A stretch of DNA of 64,000 nt, from NCBI GenBank assembly GCA_040905365.1, contig JBBDRQ010000064.1:24670-88669 (forward strand), read 5' to 3'. Position numbers and translations under genes: made by a program. A model generated the notes under the pieces. It had not been told where the DNA came from. It was given only the letters and a program-made list of their open reading frames with translations, and ran no database searches. Below, piece by piece: positions 43,250 through 51,469 of the stretch; positions within the stretch are counted from its first letter, which is position 1; every line of letters begins with the position of its first letter. Source of the stretch: JAHWKV01 sp040905365. Lineage in GTDB: Bacteria > Actinomycetota > CADDZG01 > JAHWKV01.

Positions 43250-43903
43250 TTAGAGCTTGCGCAGGACTGCGACCGCTTTGCCGAGGATCTTGGTGTCCTC
43301 GGGGGCGGCGAAAGGCTGCATCGCAGCGTTGGCCGGCACGAGCATGACCGTGCTTCCTTCGCGCCGTAGCTGCTTGATGGTGGCTTCAGCTTCTCCGGTC
43401 TCCCCAGTTACTTGAGCGGCAACAATGTCTCCGTTGGATGCATCGGGCTGTGCCCGGATGACGACGAGATCGCCGTCAAGGATACCGGCGTCGACCATGC
43501 TTTCACCTTTGACCAACAAGACGAAGTGTGCTTCGGACGAGATGAAGTCGTTGGGGAAGGGAAGCGTGCCTTCCAAGTTTTGTTCCGCCAGCGACGTGGG
43601 ACCTGCGGCGATGCTCCCGTAGATGGGCAATTCGCTGGTGCGCTGCTCCGGCGGTGCGGCTGCGTTGTCGGCCGGGTTGGAGCGGCGCCACCTGACTTCT
43701 ATGGCGCGGGGCTTGGAAGGGTCGCGGCGCAGGTACCCTTTGTCTTCTAGGGTTCCGAGATGGGCGTGCACGGTGCTGGGCGAACTAAGGCCCACTGCTT
43801 CGCAGATCTCACGCACCGCGGGCGGGAACCCTCGGGTCTCTACGGCGTCAACGATGAAGTCCAGCACGGCTCTTTGCCTGCCGGTAAGGTCCGATCCATC
43901 CAT
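43250..43903 (-). CDS. lexA: SOS repressor LexA
   Basis: The 217-residue repressor has an N-terminal winged helix (about 5-70; TGRQRAVLDFIVD, FPPAVREICEAVGLSSPSTVHAHL), the Ala-Gly cleavage site in SIAAGPTS, the catalytic Ser in GESMVDAGI and the catalytic Lys in ATIKQLRR. RecA filaments trigger self-cleavage. ATG 43903 has AGGTGG 7 bases upstream. The frame stays open through four 15-bp repeats and could give an N-terminal extension with IGGSK-type repeats, but the family start and ribosome site favour 43903. Confidence 0.96.
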   Translation of the reverse strand: MDGSDLTGRQRAVLDFIVDAVETRGFPPAVREICEAVGLSSPSTVHAHLGTLEDKGYLRRDPSKPRAIEVRWRRSNPADNAAAPPEQRTSELPIYGSIAAGPTSLAEQNLEGTLPFPNDFISSEAHFVLLVKGESMVDAGILDGDLVVIRAQPDASNGDIVAAQVTGETGEAEATIKQLRREGSTVMLVPANAAMQPFAAPEDTKILGKAVAVLRKL

Positions 43904-43962
43904 TTTCAAGCCACCTATTTTCAAGCCACCTATTTTTGAGCCACCTATTTTTGAGCCACCTA
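43903..43962 (-). repeat. Four tandem 15-bp repeats, each with a Shine-Dalgarno-like AGGTGG, in the lexA leader
   Basis: Read on the minus strand, two units of TAGGTGGCTCAAAAA are followed by two of TAGGTGGCTTGAAAA. Each has AGGTGG. Only the last unit leads into ATG, at 43903. The number of copies may vary in nature and tune translation of lexA. Confidence 0.85.
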
Positions 43963-44012
43963 TATGTGCGTCGGTGCTGCGCTGCGATCCTAGTGGATCG
44001 ATGTTTCGGTAA

Positions 44013-44026
44013 CAAACATTTGTTCG
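44013..44026 (-). promoter_or_regulatory. SOS box of lexA
   Basis: On the minus strand it reads CGAACAAATGTTTG, a full match to CGAACRNRYGTTYG. It overlaps the likely -35 TTTGTT of a lexA promoter whose -10 is TAGGAT about 18 bp further, so LexA would repress its own gene. Confidence 0.85.
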
Positions 44027-44046
44027 ATTTGGTTTTGCGTCGTAGG

Positions 44047-44075
44047 TTGACTCGAACAAACGTTCTGGCTACAGT
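44047..44075 (+). promoter_or_regulatory. Promoter of the LysM gene with SOS box in the spacer
   Basis: TTGACT (44047-44052) and TACAGT (44070-44075) are 17 bp apart. The spacer holds CGAACAAACGTTCT (44053-44066), one mismatch from the LexA consensus. The -10 ends 8 bases before the ATG, so the transcript is probably leaderless. Confidence 0.8.
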
Positions 44076-44083
44076 ACTGAATT

Positions 44084-44389
44084 ATGCAGAACATACGTTC
44101 GAAGTCAAGCAACGTTGCTGCCCAACGGCGCATCGTCGTCTCAGCGGTTGTGGTCTCGATGGCGCTGTCCGGGGTGTGGGCACCGCGGCTGGTTGCAGAT
44201 ACCTCGCAGGACGCGCAGGCAACCATCCATGTGGTGGGTCAGGGCGATACCCTTTGGGGCGTGGCCAGGCTGCATGCTTCGGAGCGGAACGACCCCCGCG
44301 CTTTTATAGACCGGGTTCGCCGGTTAAACGATTTGAGCACCGCCGAGCTTTCGCCGGGGCAGGAGCTGAGGCTGCCGCCCCGGGACTAG
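44084..44389 (+). CDS. LysM membrane protein, SOS cell-division inhibitor type (YneA/DivS-like)
   Basis: The 101-residue protein has one membrane segment (about 17-38) and an extracellular LysM domain (about 47-98; HVVGQGDTLWGVARLH, LSPGQELRLP) that binds peptidoglycan. Divergence from lexA and SOS control match Bacillus YneA, Corynebacterium DivS and mycobacterial ChiZ, which delay division while DNA is repaired. Those families share layout more than sequence, so the role is inferred from position and regulation. Confidence 0.8.
   Translation: MQNIRSKSSNVAAQRRIVVSAVVVSMALSGVWAPRLVADTSQDAQATIHVVGQGDTLWGVARLHASERNDPRAFIDRVRRLNDLSTAELSPGQELRLPPRD
44088..44101 (+). promoter_or_regulatory. Additional SOS box inside the LysM gene start
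   Basis: AGAACATACGTTCG differs from the LexA consensus only at the first base. It overlaps codons 2-6 of the LysM gene and the predicted transcription start, giving LexA a second site there. Confidence 0.65.
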
Positions 44390-44503
44390 AGCACTAGCGG
44401 TTGGGCTTCAAGCGGGCCGCGGGTACATTAGGCTGATGGCGTCTGGGCCGCGGCCGGCCTGCTCAAACTTCCCCCGTGCATATGCGAAGCCGTCTGGGGA
44501 GAA

Positions 44504-44532
44504 TTGTGTGTTCGTAAGGTATGACCTAGTAC
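44504..44532 (+). promoter_or_regulatory. Candidate adnAB promoter
   Basis: TTGTGT (44504-44509) and TAGTAC (44527-44532) are 17 bp apart, with the adnA ATG 16 bp behind. The surrounding TGACCTAGTACCCT also occurs, on the minus strand, about 80 bp before the TPR gene start. No SOS box is seen here. Confidence 0.45.
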
Positions 44533-44548
44533 CCTGGCCACTAACCCG

Positions 44549-47443
44549 ATGAGCGCAGCCCAACGCGCGGTTTGCCACAGGGGTGGCCCCCTGCTGGTGC
44601 TGGGTGGGCCCGGAACGGGCAAGACGGGTTCACTGGAGCAGCGTTATCTCGACTTGGCCGTGTCCGACGGAGCTCATCCTCACCAGATTCTGTTGCTGTG
44701 CAGCAGTCGGAGCTACGCGGTGGGCGCTCGCGAGCGGCTGGCCCGGCAGCTGCCCCATCAGGCGACCGTCGAGGTACCCGTTTACACATGGCACGGTCTG
44801 GCTTACCACCTGGTTACCCGCTACTACCCGCGGCTGGGGTTCGCGAGGATGCCGGTTCTGTTGACCGCAGCAGAACAGTGGGGGACCGTCCATGAACTGC
44901 TCGGAATACAAGATCCGGCCGGCTGGCCCGTTTGGGGCGAACGGCTCGAAGAGCGGGCCTTTTGCGATGAGGTTGCCGACTTCTGCCTGCGGGTGGAACA
45001 GCAGCTCATCCCCCAGGAGCAGTTGAACTCTATTGCGGCGGAGCACGCGGATTGGGCCGAGGTGGTTCACTTTGCCGGTATTTACCGCGCCCACCTGCTG
45101 GAGCGCGCCCGGGTCGACTATGCGCAGCTGATCTCCGGCGCGGCGCGGCTGCTGGAGGAGGACGCGGGAGTGCGGCAGGATCTGCGGCGCAAGTTTCCGC
45201 AGGTGATGGTGGACGATGGTCAGGATCTCAGCCGAGCGCAGCTGCGGATGCTTTCCCGCCTGGAAACCTCCCACCTGGTCCTGGCTGCGGACCCGGACTC
45301 GGGAATCGAGTCGTTTCGCGGAGCTCAGCCCGACTGGGTGTTCGGGTTCGAGCAGTGGTTCGGCCCGGCCGGGGTGGAGGTGCTGACCAACCATCGGCGT
45401 ATCGGCGCTCCGCTGGCGGGCGCCCTCAAGAACTTGATCCGCCACAACGACGCCGGCTCGGAGCATTGGGCAACAGTGAACGCCCCTCACCGTACCGATT
45501 TCGAGTGCCGGCAGTACTCCTCAATGGTCGAGGAGATGGACGCGGTTGCTCACGAGTTGCGCCGGGCCCATGTGGTCGATGGGATCCAGTGGTCCGAGCT
45601 GGCGGTGTTGATATCCCAGCCTCGGTACCTGCTGGGCCCGCTGCAGAGGTCGCTGGAGCTTTGCGATATTCCGTATCAGCCCCTGGAGGGAGAACGCCCC
45701 CTGACACAGGAGCCGGCGGTCGGGTGCTTCTTGGACCTTGCGCGGGTGGCGCTGAGGGTCGACTCCCATACGCGAAGTTTGGCGCGGTTGCTCACGGGAC
45801 CGTTGGGGGGTATGGATCTGGCGGGGCGCCGTGAACTGGAGCGCGAGGCTTGGCGTAGCGGCAAGGCTCTGCTGGACGTCGCTTTGGAGTCGCCGGCAAC
45901 GGCCGAACTGGCCAAGCTCACCGAGCTTGTCGTCGCCTATCAGGATCGGGCCGACGAGTGCTTTTGGGAGGTGTATTCGGCAGCCCGGTACTACAGGGAC
46001 CTAGAGGCGAAGGCGTTGGCCGATCCCGGCGATCCCGCCAACGCATCCGTCGATGCGCTTGTCGCCTTCAGTCACGGGCTGAGCCGTTTCGTCCAGCGCC
46101 GGTCGGGACGCGGATCCGTGCCGGAGTATCTAAGTGAGGCATCCGGAGCCGACTTCGGAGCCGACGCCTGGATGCCGTCCGGGGCGCAAAGGCGCGACGG
46201 TGTTTGTATCTCCACCTTTCACGGCGCCAAAGGCCGCGAGTGGGAGGCGGTCATGGTAGCCGGCTGTTTGGACGCATGGATACCCAAGCGGCGCCGCGGC
46301 AGGGGAACCTTCGACACTTACGCGCTGGAGACCGGCAGCGCGATCGGCCGGGAGCTGGAAGCTATAGCCGAGGACCGTCGGACTTTCTACGTCGCGGCCA
46401 GCCGGGCGCGGTCGCGGGTAGTTTTTACCGCCTCGCCTCATGCCGGCGCCAAGGCAAGGCCGAGTCGTTTTCTGCTCGAGCTGGCGGGCGGCCCTCCGGT
46501 CGAGTCGGATCTCACCGATCTGCCCGCGCTCACGTTGAGCGAGCACGAGGCCGGCCTTCGGCGGTGCCTGGCGGATGACGGTGCTTTGGTTGAGGAGAAG
46601 GTGGCGGCGACCGCGGCCTTGGCCGAGATTCCCGGGGTGGATCCCAGCTATTGGTACGGGCAGCCGGACTGGACCGAGGCCGCAACTCCGGTGGTCTCCG
46701 GCAAGCTGCGGACCTCGTACTCGCGTCTGAGCGTTTACGAGAACTGCGGGCTGCAGTATGCGCTGCAGGCGGTCCTGGGGCTGGATCCCGCGTCGACTTA
46801 CTCGATGAAGTTCGGCACTTGGGTTCACGCGCTGTTCGAAGCGGTGCACCGGGGGCTCATCGACACCTCCGAGCACCTCAAGCGTGAGTACGAGCGGTTG
46901 TTCGACCCGGGCGTCTTCCCCAACTCCACCATCAGCCGGCAGTTCCACCGGGACGGAATGCGTATGCTCGAGGTGTTTTGGAGGTACGAGGCCGGCGCTA
47001 CCAACGTCGAATCCGAACGGTTCTTTGAGTTCGAGTACGCAGGCGCGGTGCTCCGCGGCCGCATCGACCGGATCGACCGTAAGAACAAGACTCTCAAGCT
47101 GACCGATTACAAGACCTCCAAGTGGGCGCCCAGCTTCAAGGAGGCCCAGAGCTCTTTGCAGCTGGCCATCTACCACCTCGCCGCGCGCGAGGTCCCCGAG
47201 ATTGTCGAGATGGGTGTGCCGATGGTGGCGCGGCTGGTGTATCCGGGCGCCTTCGACCGGGACGGCAGGTACAAGGTGCTCAGCCAAAATGCGGAGGACG
47301 CCGACGGAGTAATCGCTAAGCTTCCGCAGATCGTCTCCTCGGTGGCCGCCGAGGAGTTCGCACCCAACCCCGAGGCCGACTGCTATTTCTGCAAGATGAA
47401 GCCGCTGTGCCCTCTTTACCCGGAAGGGGCGAGCGTCGAATGA
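44549..47443 (+). CDS. adnA: AdnA-like helicase-nuclease subunit
   Basis: The 964-residue UvrD-fold protein has Walker A GGPGTGKT (about 19-26), helicase motifs (STFHGAKGREWE, YVAASRARSR) and a C-terminal RecB-type nuclease (LTDYKTSKW). Cys in YENCGLQY together with DCYFCKMKPLC fit an iron-sulfur cluster that ties the nuclease domain. The Walker B region reads VMVDDGQD, with Asp where Glu is usual, so this motor may be weak. AdnAB resects double-strand breaks in Actinobacteria. The next gene overlaps by ATGA. No good ribosome site precedes ATG 44549. Confidence 0.85.
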   Translation: MSAAQRAVCHRGGPLLVLGGPGTGKTGSLEQRYLDLAVSDGAHPHQILLLCSSRSYAVGARERLARQLPHQATVEVPVYTWHGLAYHLVTRYYPRLGFARMPVLLTAAEQWGTVHELLGIQDPAGWPVWGERLEERAFCDEVADFCLRVEQQLIPQEQLNSIAAEHADWAEVVHFAGIYRAHLLERARVDYAQLISGAARLLEEDAGVRQDLRRKFPQVMVDDGQDLSRAQLRMLSRLETSHLVLAADPDSGIESFRGAQPDWVFGFEQWFGPAGVEVLTNHRRIGAPLAGALKNLIRHNDAGSEHWATVNAPHRTDFECRQYSSMVEEMDAVAHELRRAHVVDGIQWSELAVLISQPRYLLGPLQRSLELCDIPYQPLEGERPLTQEPAVGCFLDLARVALRVDSHTRSLARLLTGPLGGMDLAGRRELEREAWRSGKALLDVALESPATAELAKLTELVVAYQDRADECFWEVYSAARYYRDLEAKALADPGDPANASVDALVAFSHGLSRFVQRRSGRGSVPEYLSEASGADFGADAWMPSGAQRRDGVCISTFHGAKGREWEAVMVAGCLDAWIPKRRRGRGTFDTYALETGSAIGRELEAIAEDRRTFYVAASRARSRVVFTASPHAGAKARPSRFLLELAGGPPVESDLTDLPALTLSEHEAGLRRCLADDGALVEEKVAATAALAEIPGVDPSYWYGQPDWTEAATPVVSGKLRTSYSRLSVYENCGLQYALQAVLGLDPASTYSMKFGTWVHALFEAVHRGLIDTSEHLKREYERLFDPGVFPNSTISRQFHRDGMRMLEVFWRYEAGATNVESERFFEFEYAGAVLRGRIDRIDRKNKTLKLTDYKTSKWAPSFKEAQSSLQLAIYHLAAREVPEIVEMGVPMVARLVYPGAFDRDGRYKVLSQNAEDADGVIAKLPQIVSSVAAEEFAPNPEADCYFCKMKPLCPLYPEGASVE

Positions 47444-50400
47444 AGGCCTCCGCCGCGGTACGGGCCTCGATGCGGGGCAACGACCCCACCGCCGAGCAGT
47501 GGAAGGCTATTGCCGCAGCGCCCGAACCCCAGGCAATCATCGCCGGCGCCGGCAGCGGGAAGACCGCGATCATGGCGGCCCGGATGGTGTGGATGGCTGA
47601 GCAGGGCCTGGTGCGGCCGGGGCAAATCCTGGGGCTCACCTTCACCAACAAGGCGGCCCGCGAGCTCGAGGAACGCATCGACGTTGCTTTCGACCGGATG
47701 GATCCTTCGCCTGAGGACCGTCCCACGGTTTCCACGTACAACGCGTTTGCAGACCGCCTGGTCCGCGAGCACGGTCTACGTATCGGTTTCGATCCGGATT
47801 CGGCTCTGCTTTCCCAAGCCCAGGCCTGGCAGTTGCTCGGCGAGTCCCTCGATAACATCGAGCCGTTCGAGGCCATCGACTCGCGCTCGATAGCTTCGAT
47901 CACCCGCAGTGCGTTGAGCCTGGCCGACCAGTGCGCCAACAACTTCGTCACGGCGCAGGAGGTTGTCGAGGAGGATCGCAGGGTTATGGAGCGAGCGGGC
48001 GCCTACGAGAAGGACGTGTTGACCTGTTCCGGACGGCGCATCGAGCTTTGTTCGGTAGTCCGCGCGTATCAGGACCTCAAGAAGCTGCGCCGGTGCATGG
48101 ATTACGGGGACCAGGTGACCAAGGCGGTGGAGGTGCTGGAGAAGTGGCCGTCGGTGGCCGCCGAGTTGCAGGCAAAGTATCCGGCGATCCTGCTCGACGA
48201 GTACCAGGACACCAACGTTGCCCAGCGCCGTCTTTTGCAGGCGATGGCGCCGCAGGGATCCAACGTCACTGCGGTGGGGGACGCCCGGCAGAACATTTTC
48301 CAGTGGAGAGGCTCGACGCTGTACAACTTGATCGACTTTCCCGACAAGCACTTCTTGCGCACCGGCGGGAAGCGTCACGATTACCTGTCGCTGGCCGACA
48401 ATTTCCGGAGCGGCTCCCGAATCGTCGAACTCGCCAACACGGTTATCGATCAAGTCCCGGGCGACCGGCGCCCCGGTCAAGCCCAGGCCGCGGTGCGGGC
48501 CAATCTGGAGGGTTTTGTGGGCGCCAAGCTGCTGGAGGATCAGCGGCGGGAGGCGCAATTCATCGCCGGGGAGATTCAGCGGCTGCACGGAGAACCCGCA
48601 GCTGTGAACCGACCTCCGGTCGGCTGGAAGGACTGCGCCGTCTTGGTGCGGCGAAAGTCCCATATGTCCACCATCTACTCGACTCTCAGGGAAGCCGACG
48701 TGCCCGTCGAGGTGGTCGGGCTGGGCGGGCTGCTCCAGGTGCCGGAGGTGCTCGATACCGTGGCGTGGCTGCGCCTGGTGGCCGATCCGGGCCCGGGCAG
48801 TAACCGATGGCTGGCCAGGATCGTGTTCGGGCCGCGCTTTCGGGTCCACTACCGGGATCTTGCCGTCCTGGCCCGGTGGGCGGCGGCGCGCACCCGGGAG
48901 ATGTCCGATGCTAAGCGGGAATCCTCGGAGGCGATAGACGGCGCCGCCGTGCTGGATGAAACCGCGTTCGAACCGGATGAACAAGCCTTTTCGCTGGTGG
49001 AAGCCCTCGATCATCTCGACCGGATCGAGGGCCTGGCCCAGGACGCGCGTACTCGGTTGCAGCAACTGCACGGCGAACTGGCGGAGCTAAGGGTCCGATC
49101 TTCCCTGCCGCTGCTGGATTTGGTACAGACTATTCTGTCCCGCTGCGACATCGCAGAGGCTCTCCGGGCGAGCCCACGCCAGGATGCCGGTGCTTCCCTG
49201 GGCAACCTGCGCCAGTTCATGAACTTGGTGGCCAACTTCTCGCCGGTTACCGGCGATCCTTCTCTGGGGGAGTTTCTCGAGTATCTGGACGCTGCCGAGG
49301 ACGCCGACGACCCCATGGGTTTGGAGGTGAGCTCGAGCGAGGATTCGGTCAAGCTCATGACCATCCATGCGGCCAAGGGGCTGGAGTTCGAGGTGGTGTT
49401 CGTCCCCGGGGTGGCCTCCGGTGAGAACGCCAAAGGAGACAAGGTCTACTCGATCTTTCCCGACGAGCGGGCGTCCAACCCGATGATTTCGTTCAGCCAG
49501 CTCCCGTACAGAGTTCGGGAGGACCGCCACCACCTGCCGGACCCGATGACCCTAAACTCCAAGGGCAGCCCGACCCTCAAGAATCGGCGCGGGTTCGCCG
49601 ACGAGCTAAGGGCTCGGGCGGTGGAGGACGAGAGGCGGCTGTTTTACGTGGCGCTCACCCGGGCCAGGCAGCGGCTGTACGTCACTGCTGCCTGGTGGTA
49701 CGAGAGGCAGCGCCGGCCGCACGGGCCGTCGGTGTTCTTCGAGGAGGTGGCCGCGCACCCTCAGGTGCAGGACTTGGGCGTAGCCGAACGGCCGGAGGCG
49801 AGTCCTTTGATGCAGCAGCTGGCCGCCCGGGCGGTCTGGCCGCCTAAACTCGCGGCGCGGGGCGGCGCGGCGCCGGAGTTGCCGGACGGTCCGGTGGCCG
49901 CTCTCAAGGGACTGCTCGGCGGCGAGCTGACGGCCGGTGATCTGCTGGGCCGCTTGCACGGCCCCGCGCGCGCCCGCGCCGAGGAGTTGCTGGAGGGGCA
50001 CCGCGCGGCGGCTCGCGCCCTGGGATCGGATCCGGGTCAAACCGTTCCGGATGCCTTGCCTCTGCAGTCGGTAACCGCCAGTCAAGCGGTGTCGGTGGCC
50101 TCCGGAGCGGGCGAGCGGGCCCTCAGGAGACCGCTGCCGCAAAAACCCGGCAAGAGCGCCCTGATGGGTACCGAGATCCATCGCTGGATCGAAGAGCAGG
50201 CTCGGGGCCTTACCGGCCTGGTCGACGAGGAAGGCATCGACGATCGGCTCACCGACGTGGACCAGGCCAAGCTGGGGGAGTTGAAAAATGCGTTTGTACG
50301 CATGGGGTTCGCTCAGCGCACGCTTGCCGAACTGCCCGGCGGCGAGCCCATGGCGGAGTTGAGGTTCGTCCTCAAGGTGGGCCGGCACCTGGTTCGAGGG

Positions 50401-50679
50401 CGGATGGACGCGGTCTACGAGATGGACGGGGGGCTGGAGATTGTGGATTTCAAGTCCGGAGTGGAGCTGGAGATCCCTGAGGTGGACCAGCTGGTTCTCT
50501 ACGCGGCGGCCCTGCGCAAGCTGGGGATCGTATCCGAGCGCTCTCTAAGACTGACCTACTGCTACCTGGCTTCGGCCAGGACCGAGTCCCGCAGCATCTC
50601 GGCCGAGGAGGTCGACGGCGCCCTCGAGAGCCTGGCCTCGCGGCTGGCGTCAGTGAGCGCTCAAGCCGGGCGCGGTTAG
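47440..50679 (+). CDS. adnB: AdnB-like UvrD-type helicase-nuclease subunit
   Basis: The 1079-residue partner has Walker A AGAGSGKT (about 33-40), GLTFTNKAARELEERI, Walker B ILLDEYQDTN, GDARQNIFQWRG, TIHAAKGLEFEVVF and YVALTRARQRLY, so all superfamily 1A motifs are complete. A C-terminal RecB nuclease domain has GTEIHRWIEEQ, RGRMDAV and IVDFKSG with the metal-binding Asp and Lys. It lacks the Cys cluster of the first subunit. The intact motor suggests this is the driving helicase. ATG 47440 overlaps the adnA stop. Confidence 0.9.
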   Translation: MKASAAVRASMRGNDPTAEQWKAIAAAPEPQAIIAGAGSGKTAIMAARMVWMAEQGLVRPGQILGLTFTNKAARELEERIDVAFDRMDPSPEDRPTVSTYNAFADRLVREHGLRIGFDPDSALLSQAQAWQLLGESLDNIEPFEAIDSRSIASITRSALSLADQCANNFVTAQEVVEEDRRVMERAGAYEKDVLTCSGRRIELCSVVRAYQDLKKLRRCMDYGDQVTKAVEVLEKWPSVAAELQAKYPAILLDEYQDTNVAQRRLLQAMAPQGSNVTAVGDARQNIFQWRGSTLYNLIDFPDKHFLRTGGKRHDYLSLADNFRSGSRIVELANTVIDQVPGDRRPGQAQAAVRANLEGFVGAKLLEDQRREAQFIAGEIQRLHGEPAAVNRPPVGWKDCAVLVRRKSHMSTIYSTLREADVPVEVVGLGGLLQVPEVLDTVAWLRLVADPGPGSNRWLARIVFGPRFRVHYRDLAVLARWAAARTREMSDAKRESSEAIDGAAVLDETAFEPDEQAFSLVEALDHLDRIEGLAQDARTRLQQLHGELAELRVRSSLPLLDLVQTILSRCDIAEALRASPRQDAGASLGNLRQFMNLVANFSPVTGDPSLGEFLEYLDAAEDADDPMGLEVSSSEDSVKLMTIHAAKGLEFEVVFVPGVASGENAKGDKVYSIFPDERASNPMISFSQLPYRVREDRHHLPDPMTLNSKGSPTLKNRRGFADELRARAVEDERRLFYVALTRARQRLYVTAAWWYERQRRPHGPSVFFEEVAAHPQVQDLGVAERPEASPLMQQLAARAVWPPKLAARGGAAPELPDGPVAALKGLLGGELTAGDLLGRLHGPARARAEELLEGHRAAARALGSDPGQTVPDALPLQSVTASQAVSVASGAGERALRRPLPQKPGKSALMGTEIHRWIEEQARGLTGLVDEEGIDDRLTDVDQAKLGELKNAFVRMGFAQRTLAELPGGEPMAELRFVLKVGRHLVRGRMDAVYEMDGGLEIVDFKSGVELEIPEVDQLVLYAAALRKLGIVSERSLRLTYCYLASARTESRSISAEEVDGALESLASRLASVSAQAGRG

Positions 50680-50689
50680 AGTTGCACCG

Positions 50690-51448
50690 ATGCTTATAGG
50701 TGCCCACGTGGGTCAGCAGAGGCCTCTTGAGGATGCCCGGGAGCTGGGCCTGGAGGCGATTCAGATCTTTTTGGGTGATCCGCAGAGCTTTCGCAAGCCC
50801 GCGCCTCGGGAGGATGCGGAAGAGCTGAAGGCTTCGGGTATTCCCATTTACGTCCACGCGCCGTACCGGCTGAACCCGTGTCATCCTTCACCCCGGGTCA
50901 GAGTCCCTTCCCGCAAGACCCTGGCCCAGAACGTGGATGCAGCTGCCGAAATCGGCGCGGCCGGAGTGATCGTGCACGGCGGCCACGCTGAAGACGATCC
51001 GTTGGAGGGGCCGACCAGGTGGTGGAAGGTCTTCAACGAGCGGCGATTTCCCGTCAAGGTGCTCGTCGAGAACACCGCCGGCGGCAACAACGCGGTGGCT
51101 CGCTATGTGGACCAGATCGCGCGGTTGTGGGAAAAGCTCGAGGGGTTCGAGGTCGGTTTTTGCTTCGATACCTGTCACGCCCACGCCGCCAACCCGCCTG
51201 GGGAAGATCTGGTTAAGGTGGTGGAGCGGGTTGTCGAGATCGTGGGAACCATCGATGTCTTGCACTGTAACGACTCCCGCGACCTGCCCGGCACCGGCGC
51301 CGATCGTCATGCCAACATTGGGGCGGGCAAGATGGATCCGGAGGTCATCAAGGACATGATCCTGGCCTCCAGGGCGCCGGTGCTCATACTGGAAACGCCA
51401 TGGCCGGGCGTTGTCGAGGACCTGGAGTGGGTTAAAAAGCGTTGCTAG
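50690..51448 (+). CDS. nfo: Endonuclease IV family AP endonuclease
   Basis: The 252-residue TIM-barrel enzyme nicks DNA at abasic sites. Metal-binding motifs appear in order: YVHAPYRLN, VHGGHAEDD, LVENTAGG, FCFDTCHAHAA, LHCNDSRD and ANIGAGKMD. The family is about 280 residues; this one is slightly short but no motif is missing. It follows adnB by 10 bp without a clear ribosome site and probably belongs to the same repair transcript. Confidence 0.92.
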   Translation: MLIGAHVGQQRPLEDARELGLEAIQIFLGDPQSFRKPAPREDAEELKASGIPIYVHAPYRLNPCHPSPRVRVPSRKTLAQNVDAAAEIGAAGVIVHGGHAEDDPLEGPTRWWKVFNERRFPVKVLVENTAGGNNAVARYVDQIARLWEKLEGFEVGFCFDTCHAHAANPPGEDLVKVVERVVEIVGTIDVLHCNDSRDLPGTGADRHANIGAGKMDPEVIKDMILASRAPVLILETPWPGVVEDLEWVKKRC

Positions 51449-51469
51449 TGCCCTGGCCGCCAGGGCGCT
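51447..51469. terminator. Shared hairpin between convergent nfo and plsC
   Basis: GCCCTGG (51450-51456) pairs with CCAGGGC (51460-51466) around loop CCG, extendable to ten pairs. It touches both stop codons. No T run is present. Confidence 0.55.
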
